A stretch of 54,526 bases of DNA from JBCBTD01 sp039818825 (GTDB taxonomy: Bacteria > Pseudomonadota > Alphaproteobacteria > Geminicoccales > Geminicoccaceae). This document shows, piece after piece, positions 18,253 through 26,734 of the stretch. The notes beneath the pieces were generated by a model, which saw only the letters and a list, made by a program, of their open reading frames with translations, was not told the origin of the DNA and ran no database searches. The stretch's first letter is position 1. Each line of letters begins with the position of its first letter. The translations under genes were made by a program, and so were the position numbers. The stretch lies in NCBI GenBank assembly GCA_039818825.1, contig JBCBTD010000026.1:1-54526 (forward strand), written 5' to 3'.

Positions 18253-19092
18253 ATGAGCCACCCGATCACCGGCATCGACCACGCTTTCCTGCTGGTCCGC
18301 GACCTCGACGAGGCGGCCCGGAGCTATGCTCGATTGGGCTTCACCGTCAGCCCGCGCGGTCTGCACAGCGAGCACAAGGGCACGGCCAACCACACCATCA
18401 TGCTGGACGGCGACTACTTCGAATTGCTCGGCATCGTCCGCGAGGTTCCGGGCAACGCCGAACATCGGACGAACCTCGCCAAAGGCGAAGGACTGAACGC
18501 CATCGCCTGCCAGGTCGGCGACACCCGCGCCGCCGTCCAAGCGCTCGCCGAACTCGGGCTGACGACCACCGAGCCGGTCGATTTCGAGCGTCCCGTCACG
18601 TTGCCGGGCGGCGGCAGCGGGCGGGCAGCGTTCACCGTCGCCGCCTTCGACTCCTCGGTGGTTCCCCACGGCTACGTCTTCATGTGCCAACACCACACCC
18701 GCGAGACGGTGTGGCTGCCGGAGCTTACCCACCATGCCAACGGTGCACGGACGCTCGCCGGCATCGTCGCCGCCGTCGATGACCCGGCGGCCATCGCCAA
18801 TGGCTACGCCCGCCTCTACGCAGCCGGCACCACGACGCCGATCGTCGGTGGGCTGGAGGTTTGGACCGGCAACACGCCGATTCAGTTCGTCACCCCCTCG
18901 ACCCTCAGCGCTCGCTATCCTGACATCACGGTGCCGACCGCGGCCTACGCCGTGCTCCGTATCCGCGCCGCAGACCTGACGAAGGCACGGGACGTCGTCG
19001 CCGCCGGTGGCATTGCGGCCCACGACACCGCCGACGGTTTCGCTGTCGCGCCCGAAACAGCGGCCGGCGCGATCCTCGAATTCGTCGCCTGA
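18253..19092 (+). CDS. VOC-superfamily protein, glyoxalase-like (Glyoxalase_3 type)
   Basis: This 279-aa soluble protein begins ITGIDHAFLLVRDLDEAARSYARLGFTVSPRG, a clear betaalphabeta-betabetabeta (VOC) module with the metal-type His in IDHAF. HKGTANHTIMLDGDYFELLGI and the second half (HGYVFMCQHHTRETVWLPE, then TLAGIVAAVDDP) match the duplicated glyoxalase-like family whose reactions are mostly uncharacterised. The ATG at 18253 is preceded by GGGAG-containing sequence. Its stop overlaps the start of the FAD oxidoreductase by one base (TGATG), so the two are translated together. Confidence 0.85.
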   Translation: MSHPITGIDHAFLLVRDLDEAARSYARLGFTVSPRGLHSEHKGTANHTIMLDGDYFELLGIVREVPGNAEHRTNLAKGEGLNAIACQVGDTRAAVQALAELGLTTTEPVDFERPVTLPGGGSGRAAFTVAAFDSSVVPHGYVFMCQHHTRETVWLPELTHHANGARTLAGIVAAVDDPAAIANGYARLYAAGTTTPIVGGLEVWTGNTPIQFVTPSTLSARYPDITVPTAAYAVLRIRAADLTKARDVVAAGGIAAHDTADGFAVAPETAAGAILEFVA

Positions 19093-20378
19093 TGGCGACG
19101 GGACCGGCGGGCTCGCTCTGGGAAGCGACCTCCCCACCACCACCGCCGACTGCGCCGCTGGAGGAGCGGATCGTCGTCGACGTGGCGGTCATCGGCGCCG
19201 GCATCACCGGCCTGTCGACCGCCGTACATCTGGCCGAACGCGGCGTCGACGTCGCCATTCTCGAAGCCGCTGATGCCGGGTTTGGCGGCAGTGGGCGCAA
19301 CAGCGGCCACGTCATTCCGACCCTTGCGGCAGGCGACCCGGACGACCTCGTCGCGCGGTTCGGGGTCGAGCGCGGCGAACGGCTGGTGGCGTTCCTCCGC
19401 GACAGTGCGGACGTCGTCTGGGACCTGGTCGCACGGCACACGATCGACTGCGAAGCCGTGCAACGCGGATGGGCGATGCCGGCGCACCGGCCGTCACGGA
19501 TGAAGCTGGCTGAGAGCAAGCACCGCCAGTGGGCACGTCGCCAAGCGCCGGTCGAGCTTTGGGATCGCGCCGAAACCGCCGCGAACATGGGCACCGACAC
19601 CTACTACGGCGCCGTGTTCCTGCCGCGGGGCGGCCATGTGAACCCGTTGGCACTCTGTCGCGGCCTCGCCCGTGCGGCGATCGATACCGGCGGCCGGCTC
19701 CATACCGGCTCACCGGTGCTGCGGTTCGAACGGACCGACGAGGGGCGCTGGCGACTGACGACGCCCAAGGGTGAGGTCGACGCGGAGAAGGTGGTCGTCG
19801 CGACCAACGCCTACACTGACGCGCTCGTGCCCGGCCTCGCCAAAACCCTGGTCAAGATCGTGAACTATCAGAGCGCCACCTACCCGATGGCGGAGGACGA
19901 GCGCGCCAGCGTGATGCCGAGCGACATCGCCGCATCCGACAGCCGCCGCGATCTGCGGCCGTTCCGCAAGGACCGCTTCGGCCGACTGGTGACCGGCGCG
20001 ACCTTGGCCCTACCGGTGCTGATGGATCGCCGCATCCGTCCCCTGATCGAGGCCAAAATCCGCGACGTGTTCCCGCAGATCCACGACCCCCGACTGGAAC
20101 ACGTCTGGAGCGGGCAGATCGCGCTCACCCAGGACCGGATGCCCCGCGTCCACGAGTTGGCCCCCGGCATGGTGACCGCCATCGCTTACAACGGCCGCGG
20201 CATGGCGCTCGGTGCGGCCATCGGCAAGGAGCTTGCCGCGTGGGCGGCGGGCGAGCTGGCGGTCGACACTCTCCCGCTGCCCAAGGCGCCGGTACGCCCC
20301 ACCCCGCTCCGGTCGCTGGTAGGCCGGTGGGCGCAACTGGTGCTGATCCCATATCGCAGCATGGATCGGCGCGACTGA
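19092..20378 (+). CDS. FAD-dependent oxidoreductase, DAO family (gamma-glutamylputrescine oxidase-like)
   Basis: This 428-aa flavoenzyme carries the N-terminal Rossmann motif VIGAGITGLSTAVHLAERG (GxGxxG at about 35-40), then GFGGSGRNSGHV, typical of amine and glycine oxidases. An N-terminal SLWEATS stretch recalls the start of PuuB-type enzymes. C-terminal features are HVWSGQIALTQDRMPRVHEL and AIAYNGRGMALGAAIGKELA. The family oxidises amines or N-substituted amino acids to the aldehyde or keto acid, producing H2O2 or passing electrons on. The one-base overlap with the glyoxalase-like gene and the divergent amino-compound transporter suggest joint catabolism of an imported amine or opine-like compound (inference). 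Confidence 0.88.
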   Translation: MATGPAGSLWEATSPPPPPTAPLEERIVVDVAVIGAGITGLSTAVHLAERGVDVAILEAADAGFGGSGRNSGHVIPTLAAGDPDDLVARFGVERGERLVAFLRDSADVVWDLVARHTIDCEAVQRGWAMPAHRPSRMKLAESKHRQWARRQAPVELWDRAETAANMGTDTYYGAVFLPRGGHVNPLALCRGLARAAIDTGGRLHTGSPVLRFERTDEGRWRLTTPKGEVDAEKVVVATNAYTDALVPGLAKTLVKIVNYQSATYPMAEDERASVMPSDIAASDSRRDLRPFRKDRFGRLVTGATLALPVLMDRRIRPLIEAKIRDVFPQIHDPRLEHVWSGQIALTQDRMPRVHELAPGMVTAIAYNGRGMALGAAIGKELAAWAAGELAVDTLPLPKAPVRPTPLRSLVGRWAQLVLIPYRSMDRRD

Positions 20379-20398
20379 TTCTGATCGAATTCTGCGCA

Positions 20399-20420
20399 AA
20401 CGTCACATCCCGCCGACGTT
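20399..20420. promoter_or_regulatory. inverted repeat, candidate enhancer-binding-protein site
   Basis: AACGTC at 20399-20404 and GACGTT at 20415-20420 form a 6-bp inverted repeat with a 10-bp spacer, extended by GC on both sides with one bulged base. It lies about 75-95 bp upstream of the sigma-54-type promoter at 20481, the right distance for an activator site. It is not a good match to the NtrC consensus, so the factor is unknown. Confidence 0.35.
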
Positions 20421-20480
20421 GCTGCCCGCATAATCGGCAAATCTCTTCTTCAGGATCAACAGACATGTGTCTTCGGCGCG

Positions 20481-20496
20481 TGGCACGGTTGTTGCG
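20481..20496 (+). promoter_or_regulatory. sigma-54 (RpoN) promoter
   Basis: The sequence TGGCACGGTTGTTGCG matches the -24/-12 consensus TGGCACG-N4-TTGCW at every conserved base except the final W. GG (20482-20483) and GC (20494-20495) are separated by the required 10 bases. It lies 38 bp before the ATG of the substrate-binding protein, predicting a start near 20507 and a short leader that contains GGAG 8 bases before the ATG. Confidence 0.75.
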
Positions 20497-20534
20497 CGCC
20501 ACCGGACGTTGAACGCCTCGTCGGAGACACACGA

Positions 20535-22148
20535 ATGACGTTCGGGCAAAGATCCCGCGCCTGGATCGGCGCGTTGGCCATGGTGGTGGGCGCGAGCCTG
20601 CCGAGTGCGGCCACTGGTGAGACCGTGCTGCGCATCGGCATGACCGCCGCGGACATCCCGTTGACCACGGGCCAGGCGGACCAGGGCTCCGAGGGCCTGC
20701 GGTTCATGGGCTACACGGTCTACGAATCGCTGATCCAGTGGGACCTCAGCTCGGCCGAGAACGCCTCGATCCTGATCCCGGCTCTGGCCGAGAGCTGGGA
20801 AGTCGACCCCGAGGACAACCAGCGCTGGATCTTCAAGATTCGCGAGGGTGCCAAGTTCCACGACGGCTCGGAGTTCACGGCCGAGGACGCGATCTGGAAC
20901 TTCGAGAAGATCCTCAACCCCGATTCGCCGCAATACGATCCGAAGCAAGCAGCCCAAGGTCGCGGCCGCGTGCCCACCATCGAGAGCTACGCCGCTCTCG
21001 ACCCCTACACGCTGGAGATCCGGACGACGATCCCCGAGGCGTTCCTGCCCTACCAGATCGCTTGGATCGTCAATTCGAGCCCGAGGCGCTGGGAGGAACT
21101 CGGCGGCGACTGGGATGCGTTCGCGTCGAACCCGTCCGGGACGGGCCCGTGGATGCTCGACGTGTTCGTGCCGCGCGAGCGCGCCGAACTGGTCCGCAAC
21201 CCCGACTACTGGGACGAGAGCCGCGTCCCGCAAACCGACCGGGTCGTGCTCCTGCCGCTGCCCGAGGCCAACAGCCGCGTAGCGGCGCTGCGTTCGGGCC
21301 AGGTCGACTGGATCGAGGCCCCGCCGCCGGACGCCGTGCCGAGCCTCGAAGCGGCAGGCTTTCAGATCGTCACCAACGTCTACCCGCACAACTGGCAGTG
21401 GCACTTCTCGCGCGTCGACGGCAGCCCCTGGAACGACGTCAACGTCCGCAAGGCGGCCAACCTCGCCCTCGACCGCGACAGCCTCTACGTGTTGCTCGGC
21501 GGGCTGATGCAGCAGGCCGAGGGCATGGTGCCGACGTCCAGCCCGTGGTTTGGCGAGCCCGAATTCGACGTCCGCTACGACCCTGAGGAGGCGAAGCGTC
21601 TGCTCGCGGAGTCCGGCTACGGCCCGGACAACCCGGTCCAGGTCAACGCACTGATCTCGGCGTCCGGGTCGGGGCAGATGCAGCCGGTGCCCATGAACGA
21701 GTTCATCCAGCAGAGCCTCGGCGAGGTCGGCATCGAGGTCGAACTGATCGTCGTCGAGTGGAACACGCTCCTGTCGATCTGGCGGGCGGGCGCCAAGGAC
21801 GCGGCCTCGCAGGGCGGCCACTCGGTGAACGTCAGCTACTTCAGCCAGGACCCGTTCACGGCCCTCGTTCGGCATTTGGACAGCACCCTGGTCAACCCCA
21901 ACGGTACCAACTGGGGCTGGTACCAGGACGACAGCATGGACGCGATGTTCACCAAGGCGCGCCAGACCTTCGACGCCGACGAGCAGAATGCCGTCGTTGC
22001 CGAGATCCACGAGCGCTTCGTCGACGAAGCCCTGTTCCTGTTCGTCGCCCACGACGCCAACCCGCGGGCGCTGGCGCCGAAGGTGAAGAACTTCGTGCAA
22101 GCGCAGAACTGGTATCAGGACCTGACCCCGGTCGTGATCGAGGAATGA
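20535..22148 (+). CDS. ABC transporter substrate-binding protein, peptide/nickel family (SBP_bac_5)
   Basis: This 537-aa periplasmic receptor opens the second peptide-type transporter operon. The signal peptide covers about residues 1-28 (GALAMVVGASLPSAATG before ETVLRIG). Family marks are WEVDPEDNQRWIFKIREGAKFHDGSEFTAEDAIWNFEKILN, NPSGTGPWMLDVFVPRERAELVRNPDYW and VRKAANLALDRDSLYVLLGG. It lies behind the sigma-54 promoter and a GGAG ribosome site. The co-transcribed AtzG/AtzE-like pair suggests a nitrogen-rich amide or ureido ligand rather than a peptide (inference). Confidence 0.92.
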   Translation: MTFGQRSRAWIGALAMVVGASLPSAATGETVLRIGMTAADIPLTTGQADQGSEGLRFMGYTVYESLIQWDLSSAENASILIPALAESWEVDPEDNQRWIFKIREGAKFHDGSEFTAEDAIWNFEKILNPDSPQYDPKQAAQGRGRVPTIESYAALDPYTLEIRTTIPEAFLPYQIAWIVNSSPRRWEELGGDWDAFASNPSGTGPWMLDVFVPRERAELVRNPDYWDESRVPQTDRVVLLPLPEANSRVAALRSGQVDWIEAPPPDAVPSLEAAGFQIVTNVYPHNWQWHFSRVDGSPWNDVNVRKAANLALDRDSLYVLLGGLMQQAEGMVPTSSPWFGEPEFDVRYDPEEAKRLLAESGYGPDNPVQVNALISASGSGQMQPVPMNEFIQQSLGEVGIEVELIVVEWNTLLSIWRAGAKDAASQGGHSVNVSYFSQDPFTALVRHLDSTLVNPNGTNWGWYQDDSMDAMFTKARQTFDADEQNAVVAEIHERFVDEALFLFVAHDANPRALAPKVKNFVQAQNWYQDLTPVVIEE

Positions 22149-22197
22149 TCGCAGGACCGCCGGCGGCGATGCCTGCCGGCGGTCGCGGTCGCCGCTG

Positions 22198-23151
22198 ATG
22201 CTCCGCTACGTCCTCCGCCGCGTCGCCTACGTGGTTCCGATCGCGCTTGGCGTGTCGATCGTCTGCTTCGCCTTGGTCCACCTGGTACCAGGCGAGATCG
22301 TCGACGCGATCGTACCGGCCGACGCGCCTCCCGAGGTCGTCGAGCAGATGACCAAGGACTACGGCTTCGACCAACCGCTACCGGTGCAGTACGGCCTCTG
22401 GCTGTGGCGGGCGGTGCAGGGCGATCTCGGCGAATCGTTGGTCAGCGGTCGGCCCGTTGCCGCGGAGATCAGCAAGGCGTTCGGGAACACGTTCGTGCTG
22501 GCGTTGGCCGCAGCCTTGCTGGGCTTCAGCCTCGGTCTGTTGATGGGCGGCATCGCCGGGTACCTGCAGGGCTCGCTCTGGGACCGGCTGGTGACGGGGC
22601 TCGCCGTGACCGGGGTGAGCCTGCCGCACTACTGGCTCGGCATCGTGCTGGTGATCATCTTCTCCGCCCAATTGAACTGGCTGCCGGCGGTGGGTGCCGG
22701 GCCCGCCGGCTCCGATCAGTGGCAGCTCGACTGGGCGCATCTCCGGCACATGATCCTGCCGGCGGTGACGCTTGCCGCCATCCCGCTCGGCATCATCGCC
22801 CGTACGGTCCGCGCCGTGGTCGCCGAGATCCTCAACCAAGAGTACGTCGAGACGCTGCGTGCCAAGGGGCTTGGTGAAGGCCGCATCCTGGTGCACGTCA
22901 TCAAGAACGCCGCGCCGACGGTGCTCGCGGTCATGGGGCTGCAGTTCGGCTATCTGCTGGGCGGCTCGATTCTGGTCGAAACCGTGTTCTCCTGGCCGGG
23001 CACCGGCTTCTTGATGAACACGGCCATTCTGCAACGCGATCTGCCGCTGTTGCAGGGCACGATCCTGGTGCTGGCGCTGTTCTTCGTCAGCCTCAACTTC
23101 GCGGTGGACATCCTGCAGACGCTGCTCGATCCGAGGATACGCCGCGGATGA
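22198..23151 (+). CDS. dipeptide-type ABC transporter permease (DppB-like)
   Basis: This 317-aa inner-membrane permease starts with the usual MLRYVLRRVAYVVPIALGVS segment, then HLVPGEIVDAIVPADAPPEVVEQM. The EAA loop is NQEYVETLRAKGLGEGRILVHVIKNAAPTVLA and the C-terminal family stretch is VETVFSWPGTGFLMNTAILQRDLPLLQG. It begins 49 bp after the receptor stop and overlaps the DppC-like gene by four bases (ATGA). Confidence 0.93.
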   Translation: MLRYVLRRVAYVVPIALGVSIVCFALVHLVPGEIVDAIVPADAPPEVVEQMTKDYGFDQPLPVQYGLWLWRAVQGDLGESLVSGRPVAAEISKAFGNTFVLALAAALLGFSLGLLMGGIAGYLQGSLWDRLVTGLAVTGVSLPHYWLGIVLVIIFSAQLNWLPAVGAGPAGSDQWQLDWAHLRHMILPAVTLAAIPLGIIARTVRAVVAEILNQEYVETLRAKGLGEGRILVHVIKNAAPTVLAVMGLQFGYLLGGSILVETVFSWPGTGFLMNTAILQRDLPLLQGTILVLALFFVSLNFAVDILQTLLDPRIRRG

Positions 23152-24050
23152 ACGATCTTGCGCCGACCGCCGAACGCCTGCAGGAGGCGCGAGAGTTCGC
23201 TGGCCTGAAGCCCGAGGGCTACTGGCAAGGCGTGTTCAAGCGCCTTCGCCGCGACCCGATCACCGTCGGCGCGGCGCTCGTGGTCCTGCTCATCGCCCTC
23301 GCCGCCGTCTTCGCCCCATGGCTACCGCTCGCCGATCCCTATGACGGTCGCATCGTCCAACGGCTGAAGCCGATCGGCACGGAAGGAATGCCACTGGGCG
23401 GCGACGAGCTCGGTCGCGACATGCTTTCCCGGCTGATCTACGGCGGTCGGTTGTCCTTATTCATGGGCATCGCACCGGTGGTGGCGGCCTTCCTGATCGG
23501 CACGACTCTTGGTGTCCTCGCCGGCTATCTCGGCGGCCGCACCAACATGGCAATCATGCGCACCGTCGACGTGTTCTATGCGTTCCCCTCGATCCTACTG
23601 GCGATCGCCATTTCGGGAGCGCTCGGCGCCGGCCTCACCAACACGCTGATCTCGCTGACCGTCGTCTTCATCCCGCCCCTCACCCGCATCGCCGAGAGCG
23701 TGACGACCTCGGTGCGCGGGCTCGACTTCGTCGATGCGGCCAGGGCCAGCGGCGCGTCGCACCTCGCGGTGATCCGCACCCACGTGCTCGGCAACGTGGT
23801 CGGGCCGATCTTCATCTACGCCACGTCGCTGGTGAGTGTGTCGATGATCCTCGCCGCCGGGCTTTCGTTCATCGGCCTCGGGGTGAAACCGCCCGAGCCG
23901 GAATGGGGGTTGATGCTCAACACCCTGCGCACGGCGATCTACGTCGATCCGGTCCTGGCAGCCCTACCGGGGGTGATGATCTTCGTGGTGTCGATCTGCT
24001 TCAACCTGATGAGCGACGGCTTGCGCAGCGCCATGGACGTCAAGCTGTGA
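23148..24050 (+). CDS. dipeptide-type ABC transporter permease (DppC-like)
   Basis: This 300-aa partner permease has the N-terminal FKRLRRDPITVGAALVVLLIAL, the hallmark PLGGDELGRDMLSRLIYGGRLSLFMG, an EAA loop at FVDAARASGASHLAVIRTHVLGNVVGP, and a C-terminal LIGVK-type region (GLSFIGLGVKPPEPEWGLML). Stop-start overlaps on both sides (ATGA before, GTGA after) show tight translational coupling with the DppB-like gene and the first ATPase. Confidence 0.93.
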   Translation: MNDLAPTAERLQEAREFAGLKPEGYWQGVFKRLRRDPITVGAALVVLLIALAAVFAPWLPLADPYDGRIVQRLKPIGTEGMPLGGDELGRDMLSRLIYGGRLSLFMGIAPVVAAFLIGTTLGVLAGYLGGRTNMAIMRTVDVFYAFPSILLAIAISGALGAGLTNTLISLTVVFIPPLTRIAESVTTSVRGLDFVDAARASGASHLAVIRTHVLGNVVGPIFIYATSLVSVSMILAAGLSFIGLGVKPPEPEWGLMLNTLRTAIYVDPVLAALPGVMIFVVSICFNLMSDGLRSAMDVKL

Positions 24051-25072
24051 GTACCGAGCCCACCCGTCCGCGGCTGGTCGTGAAGGGACTGAAGAAGCAC
24101 TTTCCGCTCAAGGACGGTCGCGTCGTGCAGGCCGTCGACGGCGTCGACTTCACGGTCCGTGAGGGTGAGACGCTGGGCGTCGTCGGCGAAAGCGGCTGTG
24201 GCAAGTCGACCACCGCCCGGCTGTTGATGCATCTGATCGAGCCGGACACCGGCGATGTCATCGTCGACGGCCTCAAGGCGGGTGTGCCGGCCGAACTGCC
24301 GCTCCGTGAGCTCCGACGGAACGTCCAGATGGTCTTCCAGGACAGCTTCGCCTCGCTGAACCCGCGGCTGCCGATCGAGGACACCATTGCCTTCGGCCCG
24401 CGGGCGCATGGCTTGCCGGCGGGCGACGCGCGCCGGCGCGCCCGTGCGCTGCTGGCGCGTGTCGGCCTCGCCCCTGAGTTGTTCGCCCAGCGCTATCCAC
24501 ACCAGCTTTCGGGCGGCCAGCGTCAGCGCGTCAACATCGCCCGCGGACTGGCCCTCCATCCGAAGATCCTGATCCTCGACGAGGCGGTTTCGGCGCTCGA
24601 CAAGTCGGTCGAAGCTCAGGTCTTGAACCTGCTGGCGGACCTCAAGGAGGAGTTGGGGCTGACGTTCTTGTTCATCAGCCACGACCTCAACGTCGTCCGC
24701 TGGATCGCCGACCGCGTATTGGTGATGTACCTCGGGCGGATCGTCGAGCTCGGTCCGGTCGAGCGGATCTACCAGGCGCCGCGGCACCCCTACAGCCGCG
24801 CCCTGCTCCAGGCGATGCCGTCGATGGACCCGGAAAAGCGCACCGAGGCGGCGCCACTGACCGGCGATCCGCCGAACCCGATCGACCCGCCGTCGGGCTG
24901 CCGCTTCCGCACGCGCTGCCCGTTTGCCGAGCCGGTCTGCGCGACGACCGAGCCGGAGCTTGCCGACGACCCGCTCGGCGAGCGCCACGTCGTGGCGTGT
25001 CACATGGACACGCCCGAATCCGGTCACAGCCGGGCTGGAGTGCACATCGCCGAGGCGCTGGAGAACGCATGA
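24047..25072 (+). CDS. oligopeptide-type ABC transporter ATP-binding protein (DppF/OppF-like)
   Basis: This 341-aa ATPase begins VKGLKKHFPLKDGRVVQAVDGVDF, typical of DppF/OppF. Walker A is GESGCGKST, the signature LSGGQRQRVNIARG, Walker B ILILDEAVSALD (Ala instead of the common Pro-Thr after Glu) and the H-loop FLFISHDLNVV. The C-terminus has the peptide-transporter extension with the cysteine-containing SGCRFRTRCPFAEPVC. The start is the GTG at 24047 overlapping the permease stop. Unusually, its partner DppD-type ATPase is not next but follows the AtzG/AtzE-like genes. Confidence 0.93.
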   Translation: MSTEPTRPRLVVKGLKKHFPLKDGRVVQAVDGVDFTVREGETLGVVGESGCGKSTTARLLMHLIEPDTGDVIVDGLKAGVPAELPLRELRRNVQMVFQDSFASLNPRLPIEDTIAFGPRAHGLPAGDARRRARALLARVGLAPELFAQRYPHQLSGGQRQRVNIARGLALHPKILILDEAVSALDKSVEAQVLNLLADLKEELGLTFLFISHDLNVVRWIADRVLVMYLGRIVELGPVERIYQAPRHPYSRALLQAMPSMDPEKRTEAAPLTGDPPNPIDPPSGCRFRTRCPFAEPVCATTEPELADDPLGERHVVACHMDTPESGHSRAGVHIAEALENA

Positions 25073-25287
25073 ACCACCCAGATGAAGCGGCGCTCGCGCG
25101 GGCCCTGACCGACGTGCTGGGCTTCGAGCTGGACGAAGCCGACCGCGACCGAACCGCAGCGCTCGCGGCCGCGAGCCTCATAGCCCTCGCCCCATTCGCC
25201 GAAGCTTCGTGCTTCGACCGTGAGCCAGCGCAGTTCCTGGCGATCCTCGAGGCCGAGGCCGACGACTGGAACCCGGCCGATGAGTGA
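25069..25287 (+). CDS. AtzG-like small subunit (DUF4089 family)
   Basis: This 72-aa protein overlaps the ATPase stop as ATGA and overlaps the following amidase gene by 8 bases. Its composition and motifs (ALTDVLGFELDEADRDRTAALAAASLIAL and EPAQFLAILEAE) fit the DUF4089/AtzG family. AtzG forms a complex with the amidohydrolase AtzE and is needed for 1-carboxybiuret hydrolysis in cyanuric acid mineralisation; homologues pair with related amidases. Position directly before an amidase-signature gene strengthens the call. The exact substrate of this pair is not known. Confidence 0.8.
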   Translation: MNHPDEAALARALTDVLGFELDEADRDRTAALAAASLIALAPFAEASCFDREPAQFLAILEAEADDWNPADE

Positions 25288-26734
25288 GCTCCTGGAAGGC
25301 TCGCTGATCGACGCAAGCGCCGCCTTGGATCGCGGCGACGTGAGCGCCGTCGAGCTTTGCCGCGCCGCCCTCGACCGCATCGAGGCAAGCCGTACGACCC
25401 TTGGCATGGTCATTTCGCTACGCGCCGATGCCGCCCTCGCCCAGGCGGAGGCCATCGATCGGCGGCGATCGACCGACGAACCGCTCGGCGCCCTCGCCGG
25501 CATTCCATTGATGCACAAGGACATGTTCTACCGCCGGGGCGAGGTGACGACCTGCGGCTCGGCGATCCGTCGCGAGTGGCGCGCGACGACCACGGCAACC
25601 GTCGTCGAGCGGCTCGACGGCGCCGGTGCTCTGGACCTCGGCCGACTGAACATGGCCGAGTTCGCGGTCGGCCTCACCGGGCACAACGTGCACTACGGCG
25701 ATTGCCGCAACCCCTGGACCCCCGCTCACATCACCGGCGGCTCGTCCAGCGGCTCCGGCGCCGTCACGGCCGCTCGCTGCGTCTTCGGCGCGTTGGGCTC
25801 GGACACCGGCGGTTCGATACGCCTGCCAGCTACGGTCAACGGCGTAGTCGGCCTGAAGCCGACCCAAACCCGGGTGAGCCGTGCCGGGGCCATGCCGCTC
25901 AGTCCATCGCTCGATTGCATCGGCCCGCTGGCCCGGCGGGTGGCCGACGCCGCCAGGCTCTACGACGTCATCGCCGGCGCCGACACGCGCGACCCGACCA
26001 GCAGCCATCGAACGGTGCCGAGCGCGGAAGCGGCCTGCCGCCAAGGTGCTCGTGCCGGCCTCGACGGCGTGCGAGTCGGCGTGGCGCGAACCTACTTCGA
26101 GGACGATCTCGATCCCGAGGTGGCGGCACTCCTGAGCGCGGCGCGGCGACAGCTCGAGGCGCTGGGCGCCGACATCGTCGAGATCGACACGACCGACGTC
26201 GCCGCGTTCGCCCAGTTGCAGACGCTGTTGATGGGCGGCGAGGCGTCGACCCTGCACTTTGCGTGGTTGCGCGACCGGTTCGGGGAGTACAGCCCGCAAG
26301 TGCGAGCGCGCTTGCTGCCGGGCCTCGCCTATCCGGCAACGGCCTACAGGTTGGCCGCCAGCCTTCGGCCAGACCTTACCCGCGCCTTCATCGACGCAAC
26401 ATTTGCACGGTGCGACGTCCTCCACACCGCCACGCTAGCGCTCCCGGCACCCACCCTCGACGAAACGCGGACGGCGGACGGACCGGAGATGGCGGCGATG
26501 ATCATGCGGCTCGGTCGTTGCACCCGGCCGGTGAGCTATCTGGGTCTGCCGGCATTGACCGTGCCCATGGGCTTCACGGCGAACGGCCTGCCGTCGGGCT
26601 GCCAGCTCGTCGGGCGGCCATTCGGCGAGGCGCGGTTGTTCCAGGTTGCGGGCGCCTACGAAGCGGCGACCGGCTTCCATCGACAGCGACCGCCCTTCGC
26701 GGCACCGCTCGAGCCATCGAGAGCGCGTCCATGA
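25280..26734 (+). CDS. AtzE-like amidohydrolase (amidase signature family)
   Basis: This 484-aa cytoplasmic enzyme has the amidase-signature Ser-cisSer-Lys triad: Lys80 in IPLMHKDMF, cis-Ser155 in GGSSSGSG, and nucleophile Ser179 in SDTGGSIRLPA, with the expected 24-residue spacing between the two serines. The ATG at 25280 lies inside the end of the AtzG-like gene, giving 8-bp overlap. The amidase-AtzG pairing points to hydrolysis of a carboxybiuret, biuret or ureido amide; a GatA role is unlikely without gatB/gatC nearby. Its stop overlaps the next ATPase (ATGA). It sits between the two ATPase genes of one transporter, which implies that the substrate is brought in by that transporter (inference). 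Confidence 0.85.
   Translation: MSELLEGSLIDASAALDRGDVSAVELCRAALDRIEASRTTLGMVISLRADAALAQAEAIDRRRSTDEPLGALAGIPLMHKDMFYRRGEVTTCGSAIRREWRATTTATVVERLDGAGALDLGRLNMAEFAVGLTGHNVHYGDCRNPWTPAHITGGSSSGSGAVTAARCVFGALGSDTGGSIRLPATVNGVVGLKPTQTRVSRAGAMPLSPSLDCIGPLARRVADAARLYDVIAGADTRDPTSSHRTVPSAEAACRQGARAGLDGVRVGVARTYFEDDLDPEVAALLSAARRQLEALGADIVEIDTTDVAAFAQLQTLLMGGEASTLHFAWLRDRFGEYSPQVRARLLPGLAYPATAYRLAASLRPDLTRAFIDATFARCDVLHTATLALPAPTLDETRTADGPEMAAMIMRLGRCTRPVSYLGLPALTVPMGFTANGLPSGCQLVGRPFGEARLFQVAGAYEAATGFHRQRPPFAAPLEPSRARP

Noticed and set aside
20403..22100. Minus-strand open frame of 565 codons opposite the second receptor gene
   Set aside because: The sense strand has a complete SBP_bac_5 protein with signal peptide and promoter; the antisense product is low-complexity.
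25280..26734. Amidase called as GatA of the Asp/Glu-tRNA amidotransferase
   Set aside because: No gatB or gatC is adjacent; the small overlapping partner has AtzG/DUF4089 features and the genes lie within a transporter operon.
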